Shown piece by piece: positions 9,271 through 19,824 of a stretch of DNA of 64,000 bases. This stretch comes from Microbacterium terricola (GTDB taxonomy: Bacteria > Actinomycetota > Actinomycetes > Actinomycetales > Microbacteriaceae): contig NZ_AP027141.1 in NCBI RefSeq assembly GCF_027943945.1, forward strand, positions 620,001 to 684,000, in the 5' to 3' direction. Under the pieces are notes generated by a model. It did not search any database and was not told where the DNA came from. It saw only the letters and a program-made list of their open reading frames with translations. The translations under genes and the position numbers were made by a program. Numbering within the stretch: position 1 is the stretch's first letter; every line of letters starts with the position of its first letter.

Positions 9271-10142
9271 TTGACGGCTCCTGAGGTCAGGCCCTTGTAG
9301 ATCCACCGCTGCAGCAGCAGGAAGGCGACGAGCGTCGGGATGATCACGACGATCGTGCCCGCTGCGATCACCTCCCACTGGGCGCCGAAGGGGCCCTTGA
9401 AGCGGAAGAGGGAGGTCGAGATGAGCCCCTCGGACGGCAGGTAGAGGAAGGGGGTGTAGAACTCGTTGTAGATCGCGATGCCCTTGATGATCACGACGGT
9501 CGCGATGGCGGGGCGCAGCAGCGGGAGGATGATCCGCCAGTAGATCGTCCAGCGGTTGGCGCCGTCGATCATGGCCGCCTCGTCGAGCGACACCGGGATT
9601 CCCTGCATGAACTGGATGAACAGGTAGATCGCGATGATGTCGGTTCCCATGAACAGCAGGATCAGCGCGGCCTTGGTGTCGTAGAGCCCCATGCCGTTGA
9701 TGAGCTGGAACGTCGCGACCTGGCTCGTGACGCCCGGGATCAGCGTCGCGAGGAGGAAGAGGCCGAAGACGAGCTTCTTGCCGCGGAACGCGAAGCGGTC
9801 GAGCGCGTACGCGGCCATCGTGCCGAGGAAGATGGTGCCGACCAGCGACACCGCGAGCACGATGGTGGTGTTGACGAACCCCTCGAGCATCTTGCCGCTG
9901 GTGAACGCGGTGACGAAGTTGTCGAAGTTGAACCAGTCGGACGGGGGATCGAACGGGCCGGTCTCGGCGTACTCCGGCGCGGTCTTCAGGCTCGCGAACA
10001 GCAGGACGGACAGCGGCAGGAGCGTGACCACCGCGGCGAGGATCAGGCTCACGTACTTGGCGGTCGACGCGGTCATCGAGCCGAGGCGCTCGGTCAGCGA
10101 CCTGCCTCGGGCGTCCGGACGGGCGGGTGCGGTGGCGGTCAT
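9267..10142 (-). CDS. Carbohydrate ABC transporter permease (MalG type)
   Basis: A 291-residue inner-membrane permease of the CUT1 family, with six predicted helices and the EAA loop SLDEAAMIDGANRWTIYWRIILPLLRP-like region that docks the ATPase. The N-terminus is cytoplasmic and basic. The ATG at 10142 overlaps the stop of the partner permease (ATGA); the next gene is coupled in the same way. No ATPase is encoded in the locus, so it presumably uses a shared MsiK-type ATPase encoded elsewhere, which is common for actinobacterial CUT1 importers. Predicted cargo: manno-oligosaccharides or related hemicellulose fragments. Confidence 0.93.
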   Translation of the reverse strand: MTATAPARPDARGRSLTERLGSMTASTAKYVSLILAAVVTLLPLSVLLFASLKTAPEYAETGPFDPPSDWFNFDNFVTAFTSGKMLEGFVNTTIVLAVSLVGTIFLGTMAAYALDRFAFRGKKLVFGLFLLATLIPGVTSQVATFQLINGMGLYDTKAALILLFMGTDIIAIYLFIQFMQGIPVSLDEAAMIDGANRWTIYWRIILPLLRPAIATVVIIKGIAIYNEFYTPFLYLPSEGLISTSLFRFKGPFGAQWEVIAAGTIVVIIPTLVAFLLLQRWIYKGLTSGAVK

Positions 10143-11140
10143 GTCAGGTCGACCTTCTCGTCGGGGAACACCTTGCGCTGGATCCACGTGATCACCAGCA
10201 CGATCGCCAGGAGCACGACGGCCATCGCCGAGGCGAGGCCGACCTGCCGGAAGCTGAATGCGGTCTGCAGGGTCTGGATCACGAAGGTCGCGGAGCCGTT
10301 GGCGCCGCCGGTCATGATGAACGGGATCTCGAACACCGAGAGCGATCCTGCGATGGCGAGGATGAAGGACAGGCCGATGATGCGGCGGATGCCAGGGAAG
10401 ATGATCGCCCAGAACTGCTGCCACCGGTTCGCACCGTCGAGGTCGGCGGCTTCGTAGAGCTCATGCGGGATCGACTGGATCGCGCCGAGGAACAGGACGA
10501 AGTTCAGCCCCGTGTACCGCCACACCGACGTGCTCGCCAGCGACCAGTTCACGATGTCCGGATTGCCCAGCCACTGCGGCGGGTCGGCCACGCCGAACCA
10601 CGCCAGTGCGGTGTCGAGGGTGCCGCCTGGCTGGAACAGGTAGAGGAAGACGAAGCCGACCGCGACCCCGTTGATGAGGTACGGGAAGAAGAGGATGCCG
10701 CGGAAGAGGTTCGAGAACCGGGTCGAGAAGCTCAGCAGTGCAGCGAAGTAGAGCGCGATCGCCATCTGGACGAAGGACGCGACGAAGTAGTACAGGCTCA
10801 CCCAGAACACGCTGAAGACGCGCGGATCGGTGAACACCTGGACGTAGTTCTCGAACCCGACGAAGTGCTTCGTCAGGTCGATGCCGTCCCAGTCGGTGAC
10901 GCTGTAGTAGAAGAGGTTCAGCGCGGGCCAGTACGTGAACAGCAGGAGCAGGGCCACCGCTCCGGAGAGGAAGAGCCACGGGGTCAGCTTCTGCAGGAGG
11001 GTGCGTCCCGCCGTCCCGCGTGCGCCGCCGGCGCCGGCGGGCGCGCGGCCGAAGCCACGCGCCCGCCGGGACCGAGCGGGTGCAGACAGGACCGCAGGGG
11101 CATCCGCGGGCGCGGAGCCAGGTGCTGCGATCGCCATCAT
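10139..11140 (-). CDS. Carbohydrate ABC transporter permease (MalF type)
   Basis: A 333-residue CUT1 permease with an Ala/Arg/Gly-rich cytoplasmic N-terminal tail of ~45 residues, six predicted helices and an EAA loop with YEAADLDGANRWQQFWAI. Two ATGs in tandem (11140 and 11137) are possible starts behind a GGGAAGG ribosome site; I give the first. It follows the binding-protein gene by 15 nt and is coupled to the second permease by ATGA. The two permeases form the membrane channel of the importer that feeds the cytoplasmic mannosidase, mannanase and galactosidases. Confidence 0.93.
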   Translation of the reverse strand: MMAIAAPGSAPADAPAVLSAPARSRRARGFGRAPAGAGGARGTAGRTLLQKLTPWLFLSGAVALLLLFTYWPALNLFYYSVTDWDGIDLTKHFVGFENYVQVFTDPRVFSVFWVSLYYFVASFVQMAIALYFAALLSFSTRFSNLFRGILFFPYLINGVAVGFVFLYLFQPGGTLDTALAWFGVADPPQWLGNPDIVNWSLASTSVWRYTGLNFVLFLGAIQSIPHELYEAADLDGANRWQQFWAIIFPGIRRIIGLSFILAIAGSLSVFEIPFIMTGGANGSATFVIQTLQTAFSFRQVGLASAMAVVLLAIVLVITWIQRKVFPDEKVDLT

Positions 11141-11155
11141 GATGATCCTTCCCGG

Positions 11156-12475
11156 TCAGCCTGCGAGCTTGTCGACCGAGGCGCCCCAGCGCTCGTTCAG
11201 CTCGGCGAAGTAGCTGTCCTTGTCGCCGTCGGCGGCGCCGCGGGCGATGTCGACGAGCTTCTGGCGGTAGATCGGGCCGTAGAGGTCGATCTGCGAGTCG
11301 TCGGCGACCTGGTTGATGAGGCCCTCCTTGCCCGCGGGGGCCGGGTTGATCTCCATGAGCTCGACGCCGGCGTCGGTGAAGCCCGCGAGGTTCGGCGGCA
11401 GCTCCTTGTCGATGAGCGGCGAGATCATGCCCTGCGCCTCGGTGTAGCCGGATTCGGACACGACCCACTGGATCCACGCCCATGCGGCGGCCTTCGCCTT
11501 GGAGTGCTTGCTCACCGCGAGGTTGTAGTCGCCGCCGATGACGGCGTACTGGGTGCCGTCCACGTTGGCCGGGAAGGCCATGTATCCGATGTCGTCGGCG
11601 GAGGCGCCGTTGTCGTCCGCAGCGGCCTGCATCTGCGAGATCGCCCACGAGCCGAGCGTCATCGCGGCGATCTTGCCGGTGCCGAGATCGACCTTCGACT
11701 GCTCCCAGTTGGTGGTCAGCGGGTCGTCCTCGGTGAGGCCGGCGGCGACGGAGTCGTACAGGAGCGAGTCGATCGCGTACACGTCCGAGCCCTCGGTCCA
11801 CGGCGCCTTGTCCTCGGCCATGGTGATCGGAGCATCGGGGTCGTCGGTGACGACGCCGAGGTTGCCGAAGCTCTGCGTCAGCGGCCAGCCGTCCTTGTAG
11901 TTCGTGTACAGCGGGATGGCGTCGGTGTTGTCCTTCACCTTCTGGAGGGCATCGAGCCACTCGTCCTCGTTCGTGGGTGTGGCCGAGACGCCGGCCTCTT
12001 CGAAGACCTTCTTGTTGTAGACGACGCCGTTCGCGTTGCCGCCGAAGGCGATGCCGTACTGCGTGCCGTCGAAGCTCGCCGCGGGGAGGAACCGGTAGGT
12101 GTCCTCGAAGTCGGCCGTCTTGCCGAGCGGCTCGAGGAACTGCTCGTACTGGTCGGGCTTGATGGCGGGGATGCCGATGACGTCGCCGTAGTTCGTCGTC
12201 GACATGCGGGTGAGCATCTCGCCCGCATAGTCGGTGATGCCCTCGAACGTGACGTTCACATCGGGGTACTTCTTGTTGAATTCCGCTGCGTACTTGTCGA
12301 ACGTCCCGTCCTCGACCAGGTCGGTGCGCCACGTCACGACCTTGATGTCGCCCTTCACCTCGCCGTCGATCGCGTTGTCCGCGTCGCCACCGCCGCCGCC
12401 CCCGCTCGAGCAGCCCGCGAGGGCCACGCCGGCGACGGTCAGCAGCGCGATGGCTGCGAGTGGTTTGCGTGCCAT
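11156..12475 (-). CDS. Lipoprotein sugar-binding protein of CUT1 ABC importer
   Basis: A 439-residue family 1 extracellular solute-binding protein. The N-terminus is a lipoprotein signal ending in LAGC, with Cys22 as the lipidated residue, followed by a Ser/Gly linker. The mature domain shows the family pattern EFNKKYPDVNVTFEG and ALQKVKDNTDAIP. I chose the ATG at 12475 because AAGGAG lies 7 nt upstream; an in-frame ATG at 12499 would add eight residues and has no such site. It is the first gene of the operon and hands oligosaccharides to the two permeases that follow. Confidence 0.93.
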   Translation of the reverse strand: MARKPLAAIALLTVAGVALAGCSSGGGGGGDADNAIDGEVKGDIKVVTWRTDLVEDGTFDKYAAEFNKKYPDVNVTFEGITDYAGEMLTRMSTTNYGDVIGIPAIKPDQYEQFLEPLGKTADFEDTYRFLPAASFDGTQYGIAFGGNANGVVYNKKVFEEAGVSATPTNEDEWLDALQKVKDNTDAIPLYTNYKDGWPLTQSFGNLGVVTDDPDAPITMAEDKAPWTEGSDVYAIDSLLYDSVAAGLTEDDPLTTNWEQSKVDLGTGKIAAMTLGSWAISQMQAAADDNGASADDIGYMAFPANVDGTQYAVIGGDYNLAVSKHSKAKAAAWAWIQWVVSESGYTEAQGMISPLIDKELPPNLAGFTDAGVELMEINPAPAGKEGLINQVADDSQIDLYGPIYRQKLVDIARGAADGDKDSYFAELNERWGASVDKLAG

Positions 12476-12553
12476 GTTCGTTCTCCTTGTCAGGTTCACC
12501 CTTGAAACCGATCACGCGCCCGGCCTGCTTCTTCGAGGGGGCCCGCGCGGCCC

Positions 12554-12582
12554 ACGGTAGACCGCCGTGCAGGCATTGGCAA
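12554..12582 (-). promoter_or_regulatory. Candidate promoter of the mannan/galactoside operon
   Basis: On the minus strand TTGCCA (12582-12577) and TACCGT (12559-12554) are separated by 17 nt, a sigma-A-like pair. Transcription would start near 12547, giving a leader of about 70 nt before the binding-protein gene. The 283-nt intergenic region is shared with the divergent lacI gene. Confidence 0.45.
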
Positions 12583-12599
12583 GGGGTCGATGTCAACGC

Positions 12600-12706
12600 T
12601 GTCTCTGTCTGTCTAGCGAGGCACGTGGCGGAGAGAAATGGCGCTGATCTGGGATAAAGCAGACGCCTTCTGCTCGTATGACGTGCTGGATGTCTGGTAA
12701 ATGTCT
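12600..12706. promoter_or_regulatory. Divergent control region: TGTCT repeats and a 17-nt inverted repeat
   Basis: Between the two divergent promoters the pentamer TGTCT occurs five times (12600, 12606, 12610, 12691, 12702), and AGCAGA/TCTGCT form an inverted repeat with 5-nt spacing at 12658-12674. One of these may be the LacI-family operator. No textbook LacI site with a central CG dyad is visible, so this is tentative. Confidence 0.3.
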
Positions 12707-12733
12707 ATCGTCGTCATTGCGGTCGGATCCTGC

Positions 12734-12739
12734 TAGGGT
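12734..12739 (+). promoter_or_regulatory. Extended -10 element of the lacI gene
   Basis: TGC-TAGGGT forms an extended -10 (TGnTAnnnT). The start would be near 12746, immediately before the AGGAGG ribosome site at 12748-12753, giving a very short leader. Confidence 0.5.
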
Positions 12740-12758
12740 GACTTCCACAGGAGGGCCG

Positions 12759-13784
12759 ATGACGGTTCAACAGCGCGCGACGCTCGACGATGTGGCACGA
12801 CTCGCCGGGGTCAGCTCGAAGACGGTCTCGCGGGTGTTCACGCAGCGCGAGCTCGTGTCGCCGCTCACGGTCGAGCGCGTCCTGACGGCCGCGAAGCGGC
12901 TGCGGTTCCGCCCCAACACGCTCGCCCAGGGCCTGCGTCGCGGCGGCGGCACGAAGACCCTCGGCTTCATCATGGGTGAGCTCAGCAACCCCTTCTACTA
13001 CAAGGTCGCCGCCGGCCTCGAGAAGGAGTTGGCCCTGAACGGGTACAGCCTCGTCGTCGCGACCACCGACGACACCGAGGAGGGCGAAGGCCGGGTCGCC
13101 GACGCCCTGCTGTCGCAGCGCGTCGGCGCGCTGCTGCTCATCCCGGTGAGCGAGGACCAGTCGTACCTGGAGGGGGAGCGGCAGCTGGGCACGCCGATCA
13201 TCGCGATCGACCGGCCGGCCCGCAACCTCGCCGCCGACTCGATCGTGCTCGACAACCGCTTCGCGGTGCTCGAGGCGACCCGGCGGCTCGTCCGGCTCGG
13301 GCACCGCCGGATCGCCTATGTCTGCAACCCGGTCTCGGTGTACACGCAGTCCGAGCGGCTCGCCGGCTACCGGCAGGCCATGGCGGAGGCCGGCATCACC
13401 GACACCGCGCCGTGGGAGCTGCTGCGTGATGACCTCTCGCTGCCCGCGATCGACATGATGCGCGAGCTGATGGCGCGCGACGAGCAGCCGACCGCGATCG
13501 TCACGGGCAACAACCGGATGACGATCGGCGCCCTGCAGGCGCTGCGCGAACTGGGCGACGGCGACCGGACGGCCCTCATCGGCTTCGACGACTTCGACAC
13601 GGCCGACATCCTGGGCGTCTCGGTCATCTCCTACGACCCGCTCGAGCTCGGCCGACGTGCTGCCCGGCTCGCCATCGAGCGCATCGCCGACCCTGCCGGA
13701 TTCGTCCAGCTCATCACCCTGCCCACGTGGATCATCGAACGTGGCACCGGCGAGCGCCCGCCCCCCGTCGAAGGAGACGCATGA
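12759..13784 (+). CDS. LacI-family transcriptional regulator
   Basis: A 341-residue LacI/GalR repressor with the N-terminal helix-turn-helix TLDDVARLAGVSSKTVSRVF (residues ~8-28), a hinge helix ending RPNTLAQGLRR, and a periplasmic-binding-protein-like effector domain. The ATG at 12759 follows AGGAGG by five bases. It is divergent from the importer/hydrolase operon and coupled by ATGA to the GH36 alpha-galactosidase, so it very likely represses both directions and is released by a galactoside or manno-oligosaccharide. The effector is not determined by sequence. Confidence 0.93.
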   Translation: MTVQQRATLDDVARLAGVSSKTVSRVFTQRELVSPLTVERVLTAAKRLRFRPNTLAQGLRRGGGTKTLGFIMGELSNPFYYKVAAGLEKELALNGYSLVVATTDDTEEGEGRVADALLSQRVGALLLIPVSEDQSYLEGERQLGTPIIAIDRPARNLAADSIVLDNRFAVLEATRRLVRLGHRRIAYVCNPVSVYTQSERLAGYRQAMAEAGITDTAPWELLRDDLSLPAIDMMRELMARDEQPTAIVTGNNRMTIGALQALRELGDGDRTALIGFDDFDTADILGVSVISYDPLELGRRAARLAIERIADPAGFVQLITLPTWIIERGTGERPPPVEGDA

Positions 13785-15916
13785 CCGCCGACCACCTCGC
13801 GATCGACGCCCACGGCATCGCGCTCGTCCTCGAAGTGCCCACGACCGGTCTCCCGTGCATCCTGCACTGGGGACCCTCGCTCGGTGCGGTGTCCGCTGAC
13901 GACCTCGCGCTGCTCGCTGCGGGGGTCCGTCGCCAGGCGGCGCCGGGCACGCTCGATGCGGCATGGCAGATATCGATCCTGCCTGCCGAGTCCGACGGCT
14001 GGACCGGGCGGCCTGGCCTGCAGGTGCGCACGGCCGACGGGCTGCACCGGCCTCGCTGGCAGACCTCGTCTGCGCGTGCCGCCGCTGACACGGTGGTCAT
14101 CGAGGCGGTGGACACGGCATCCGCCCTCACGCTCCGCTGGGCGGCGGCGATCGAGACAGGCGGCGTCGTGTGGGTGGACGTCGAGCTCCGCAACGGCGAC
14201 GGCCCGCCGGTGGAGCTCGAGTGGCTGGAGCCGACGCTTCCGGTTCCCACCGGCGTCACGCATCTGACGACGTTCGACGGTCGGTGGACCCGCGAGAAGC
14301 GCCCGGTCACGACGCCGGTTCCGGCCGGCGCGGTGGCGCGTCAGTCCCGGCGGGGTCGTCCGGGCCATGACGCCCCGACGGCTGCGCTGCTCACGATCGG
14401 CGAGCCTCGGTGGACCGCCGGCGAGGTCTGGGGGACGCACCTCGCCTGGTCGTCGGACGCGACCTACCGCACCGATCGGGTCACGGACTCGTCGACCCTC
14501 GTCGGGGCAGGCGAGCTGCTCCGCCCCGGCGAGATCGTCCTCCAGCCCGGCGAGACCTATCGGGCGCCGCGCGCGGCGTTCGTCTGGAGCGCCGAGGGCC
14601 TGGACGGCTTCGCGCAGCGCGTGCACGCCTGGCTGCGGGTGCGGCCGCAGCATCCCTCGTCGCCGCGTCCGCTGACACTGAACACGTGGGAGGCCGTGTA
14701 CTTCGATCACGATCCCGCACGTCTCCTGGCGCTCGCCGATACCGCTGCGACGGTCGGGATCGAGCGGTTCGTCCTCGATGACGGGTGGTTCCAGGGGCGC
14801 CGCGACGACTCGACGAGCCTGGGCGACTGGGTCGTGGACCGCACCGTGTGGCCGGACGGGCTCGAGCCGCTCGCCGACCGGGTGCACGCGCTCGGCATGC
14901 AGTTCGGACTGTGGTTCGAGCCGGAGATGGTGAGCCTCGACTCCGATCTCGCGCGAGCTCATCCGGAGTGGCTCCTGCACGATGCCGGCCACCTCTCGCA
15001 CGATCCGTCGCTGTCGTGGCGCGGACAGTACGTCCTGAACCTCGCGCATCCCGACGCGTACGCCCATGTGCGCGACCAGATGTCGGAGCTGATCGCCGCG
15101 CTCGGCATCGACTTCATCAAGTGGGACCACAACCGCGACCTCGTCGACAGCGTGCACGACGGGCGTCCGGGCGTGCACGCGCAGATGCTCGCGACGTACC
15201 GCCTGATCCGCGAGCTCAAGGTCGGGCACCCCGGACTCGAGATCGAGTCCTGCTCGAGCGGCGGCGCACGCACCGATCTCGGAATCCTCGAGGTCACCGA
15301 TCGCGTGTGGGCGAGCGACTCGAACGATCCGGTCGAGCGTCAGGACATCCAGCGCTGGACCGGCCTGCTGCTGCCGCCCGAGCTGGTCGGCGCCCACGTC
15401 GGTCCGGCCGAGTCGCACAGCTCAGGGCGCACGACCGACCTCTCCTACCGGATGGCCACGAGCCTGCTGGGCTCCGCGGGGTTCGAATGCGACATCCAGG
15501 CCTTCTCCGACGACGAGCGCGAGACCGCAGGTCGGTTCGCGGCCCTCTACCGGGAGCTGCGGCCGATCATCCACAGGGGAGCGGTCTCCCATCCGGAGCT
15601 GCGCGACCCCGCCTGGCGCGTCACGATGTTCACCGCGCCGGATGCCGCCGAGGCGGTCGTCGTGGCCGCGACGGTACGCAGTCTCGAGGACGCCCGCGCC
15701 GAGCGGCTGCGGCTGCCCGGCGTGGACAGGTCGCGGCGGTATCGCGTGCGGGTCCGCGACGAGATCGGTGCGGCGCGGAGCGCGTCGTGGGTGACGCCGG
15801 AGTGGTTCTCAGACGGCGGGATCGAGCTGCCAGGGTCCGTGCTCGCCGACGTCGGGCTGCAGCTGCCCGCGCTCTGGCCCGCGCAGGCGTTCGTGCTGCA
15901 CGCGACGGCGGTCTAG
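13781..15916 (+). CDS. Alpha-galactosidase, glycoside hydrolase family 36
   Basis: A 711-residue retaining alpha-galactosidase. An N-terminal beta-sandwich precedes a TIM barrel that starts near LTLNTWEAVYFDH. The nucleophile is Asp449 in IKWDHNRD and the acid/base Asp513 in ASDSNDPVERQ; WFEPEMVS and ESCSSGGARTD are conserved substrate-pocket motifs. There is no signal peptide. The ATG at 13781 overlaps the lacI stop and sits behind GAAGGAGA. It would remove alpha-1,6-galactose branches from imported galactomanno-oligosaccharides, completing the debranching set of the locus. Confidence 0.94.
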   Translation: MTADHLAIDAHGIALVLEVPTTGLPCILHWGPSLGAVSADDLALLAAGVRRQAAPGTLDAAWQISILPAESDGWTGRPGLQVRTADGLHRPRWQTSSARAAADTVVIEAVDTASALTLRWAAAIETGGVVWVDVELRNGDGPPVELEWLEPTLPVPTGVTHLTTFDGRWTREKRPVTTPVPAGAVARQSRRGRPGHDAPTAALLTIGEPRWTAGEVWGTHLAWSSDATYRTDRVTDSSTLVGAGELLRPGEIVLQPGETYRAPRAAFVWSAEGLDGFAQRVHAWLRVRPQHPSSPRPLTLNTWEAVYFDHDPARLLALADTAATVGIERFVLDDGWFQGRRDDSTSLGDWVVDRTVWPDGLEPLADRVHALGMQFGLWFEPEMVSLDSDLARAHPEWLLHDAGHLSHDPSLSWRGQYVLNLAHPDAYAHVRDQMSELIAALGIDFIKWDHNRDLVDSVHDGRPGVHAQMLATYRLIRELKVGHPGLEIESCSSGGARTDLGILEVTDRVWASDSNDPVERQDIQRWTGLLLPPELVGAHVGPAESHSSGRTTDLSYRMATSLLGSAGFECDIQAFSDDERETAGRFAALYRELRPIIHRGAVSHPELRDPAWRVTMFTAPDAAEAVVVAATVRSLEDARAERLRLPGVDRSRRYRVRVRDEIGAARSASWVTPEWFSDGGIELPGSVLADVGLQLPALWPAQAFVLHATAV

Positions 15917-16884
15917 CCGACGCGCGCCGCGAGGAACGCGGCCTGCTCGGCCCACTGGTACGCCTGGCCGCCCTCGTGCTCGTTGTGGCCGTAGACCTCG
16001 ATCGACCGGTCGGCTGCGGCGTAGTGGTTGAACGCCGCGAAGACCGTGGACGGGGGGCAGACCGGGTCCATCAGGCCGGCCGAGAACAGCGCGGGCGCCT
16101 GGGCGCGCTTCGCGTGGTTCACACCGTCGAAGTACGAGAGGGTCTCGAAGACGCGATCCTCCGCGCGACGATGCACCGAGAGGTAGCGCACGACCTCCTG
16201 GTACGGATCGCTGTCGGTGAAGCCCACGGCCCGCTCGAAATGGCACAGGAACGGCACGTCGGGCAGGGCCGCGACGAGACCGGTCGACAGACCCGCGGCG
16301 GCGATCGCGATCCCGCCGCCCTGGCTGCCGCCGCACACGGCGACGCGGTCCGCGTCGACCATCGGCAGCGACCGCACCGCGTCGACGGCGCGCACCGCGT
16401 CGGTGTACACGCGTCGGTAGTAGTACTCCTCCGGCGCGTCGATGCCGCGGGTCATGAAACCGGGGAACGACGGGCCCGTGCCGTGCGGATCAGCGGTGGC
16501 CCCGCCGCTTCCCCACGCGCTGCCCTGGCCGCGCGTGTCCATGAACAGGTGCGCGTAGCCGGAAGCCACCCAGCCGAGGCGCTCGAAGGGAAGGCCGCGC
16601 CCGCCGCCGTAGCCGTTGAACTCGACTACCGCGGGGAGGGGGCCGTCGGCGCCGGCCGGGACCAGCAGCCATGCCTTCACGGATTCGCCCCCGAAACCGG
16701 GGAACGTGACGTCGTAGGCGTCGGCGAGGGTGAGCGGGGTCGCGACGGGCTCGACGACCACGTCGCCTCCTGCGGCGCGCGACTCCGCGAGGGTCGCCGA
16801 CCAGAAGTCGTCGAAGTCCGCGGGCTCGCGCACGGCGGGGCGGTAGTCGCGGAGCTCGGGTAGCGGCAGGTCGAAGCGGGGCAC
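15913..16884 (-). CDS. Acetyl xylan esterase / cephalosporin-C deacetylase (CE7)
   Basis: A 323-residue alpha/beta hydrolase of carbohydrate esterase family 7. The catalytic triad is Ser187 in GGSQGGG, Asp273 in GLMDPVCPP and His303 in NEHEGG, almost the same numbering as the Thermotoga enzyme (188/274/303). RGQG forms the oxyanion loop. There is no signal peptide, as is usual for CE7. It starts with GTG at 16884, 6 nt after TATCGT, so the mRNA is probably leaderless. Its stop shares the palindrome CTAG with the stop of the converging GH36 gene. It would deacetylate acetylated manno- or xylo-oligosaccharides after import. Confidence 0.92.
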   Translation of the reverse strand: MPRFDLPLPELRDYRPAVREPADFDDFWSATLAESRAAGGDVVVEPVATPLTLADAYDVTFPGFGGESVKAWLLVPAGADGPLPAVVEFNGYGGGRGLPFERLGWVASGYAHLFMDTRGQGSAWGSGGATADPHGTGPSFPGFMTRGIDAPEEYYYRRVYTDAVRAVDAVRSLPMVDADRVAVCGGSQGGGIAIAAAGLSTGLVAALPDVPFLCHFERAVGFTDSDPYQEVVRYLSVHRRAEDRVFETLSYFDGVNHAKRAQAPALFSAGLMDPVCPPSTVFAAFNHYAAADRSIEVYGHNEHEGGQAYQWAEQAAFLAARVG

Positions 16885-16890
16885 GCTGTC

Positions 16891-16896
16891 ACGATA
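16891..16896 (-). promoter_or_regulatory. -10 box of the CE7 esterase, leaderless start
   Basis: TATCGT on the minus strand ends 6 nt before the GTG start codon at 16884. No ribosome site is present, which fits a leaderless transcript and supports this start. Confidence 0.5.
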
Positions 16897-16921
16897 CCCG
16901 GTCGCCCGCTCCGGTGATTTG

Positions 16922-16960
16922 TCTTGACGTCAAGATACTTTTCGAGCCGTGCACTAGGCT
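16922..16960 (+). promoter_or_regulatory. icd promoter with 14-bp palindromic operator
   Basis: TCTTGACGTCAAGA at 16922-16935 is a perfect palindrome. It sits just upstream of a -10 box TAGGCT (16955-16960) and covers the -35 position of icd. It also lies in the divergent gap with the esterase gene. It has the size of a MarR- or TetR-type operator. Confidence 0.6.
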
Positions 16961-16987
16961 GGCAGAGACTGAACGGAGACGACACAG

Positions 16988-19207
<2,220 letters not shown>

Positions 19208-19237
19208 TCGCCGGGCCGGCCGCCGGGCTCACCCTCG

Positions 19238-19285
19238 TTCGCCTGTCGCACTCTGCCGCTCGACGCGCAGATGGCGACAGGCGAA
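19238..19285. terminator. Bidirectional inverted repeat between icd and GNAT gene
   Basis: Perfect 12-nt outer arms (19238-19249, 19274-19285) enclose further partial pairing (CTGC/GCAG). The element lies between two convergent stop codons. Confidence 0.65.
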
Positions 19286-19310
19286 GCGGGTGCCCGCGGG
19301 GGAGCCGGGG

Positions 19311-19763
19311 TCAGAGACGGATCTCGGCGACGACCTCGCCGAACTCGGTCTCGGCCACCGGCGTGAAGCCGACGCGGCTGAAGAAGGCCTGCGGCCCCTC
19401 CTCGCCCGCCTCGTAGATGACGTCGACGTGGTCGAGCCCGCGGGAGCGGGCCTCTTCGACGAGCTGCTCGACGGCGAACCGGCCGACGCCGCGGCCCTGG
19501 TCGTCGGCGTCGACGTTGATGCGCCACAGCACGGAGCGGAAGTGCTCCTGCGGCGCTTCGGGGTCGAACCCGGCGCTGACGAACCCCACGACCTCGTCGC
19601 CGTCCAGCACGACCCGCTGCCACGACGTGGAGGGGTTCACGACGGTCGCGGCGATGGCGTAGCTCTCCGGGGCGAGGAAGCGCTCCTGCCCTGGTTTGAG
19701 CGACATGTTGTTGACCGCGACGATCGTCGATGCCGACAGTTCCACGAGACGCAGTTCAGCCAT
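19311..19763 (-). CDS. GNAT-family N-acetyltransferase
   Basis: A 150-residue GNAT protein. The acetyl-CoA binding motif A is seen as VDADDQGRGVGRFAVEQL (consensus Q/RxxGxG/A), preceded by the core strand WRINVDA and followed by FFSRVGFTPV, the typical beta6-7 region. The N-terminal PGQERFLAP and the short length resemble spermidine/spermine (BltD-like) acetyltransferases, but the substrate is not established. ATG at 19763 lies 6 nt after TACCCT, a leaderless arrangement that also decides the start. Confidence 0.87.
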   Translation of the reverse strand: MAELRLVELSASTIVAVNNMSLKPGQERFLAPESYAIAATVVNPSTSWQRVVLDGDEVVGFVSAGFDPEAPQEHFRSVLWRINVDADDQGRGVGRFAVEQLVEEARSRGLDHVDVIYEAGEEGPQAFFSRVGFTPVAETEFGEVVAEIRL

Positions 19764-19769
19764 GTCCAC

Positions 19770-19775
19770 AGGGTA
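19770..19775 (-). promoter_or_regulatory. -10 box of the GNAT gene, leaderless start
   Basis: TACCCT on the minus strand is separated from the ATG at 19763 by 6 nt, with no ribosome site. Confidence 0.5.
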
Positions 19776-19824
19776 ACCGGCTTTCCCCCGCGGTCGCACA
19801 CCCCTGTGGAGGAGTGGGTGCCGC

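Noticed and set aside
12500..12516. TGAAACCGATCA as a LacI operator
   Set aside because: Only the outer TGA/TCA are symmetric; the central half-sites do not match, so it is not a credible dyad.
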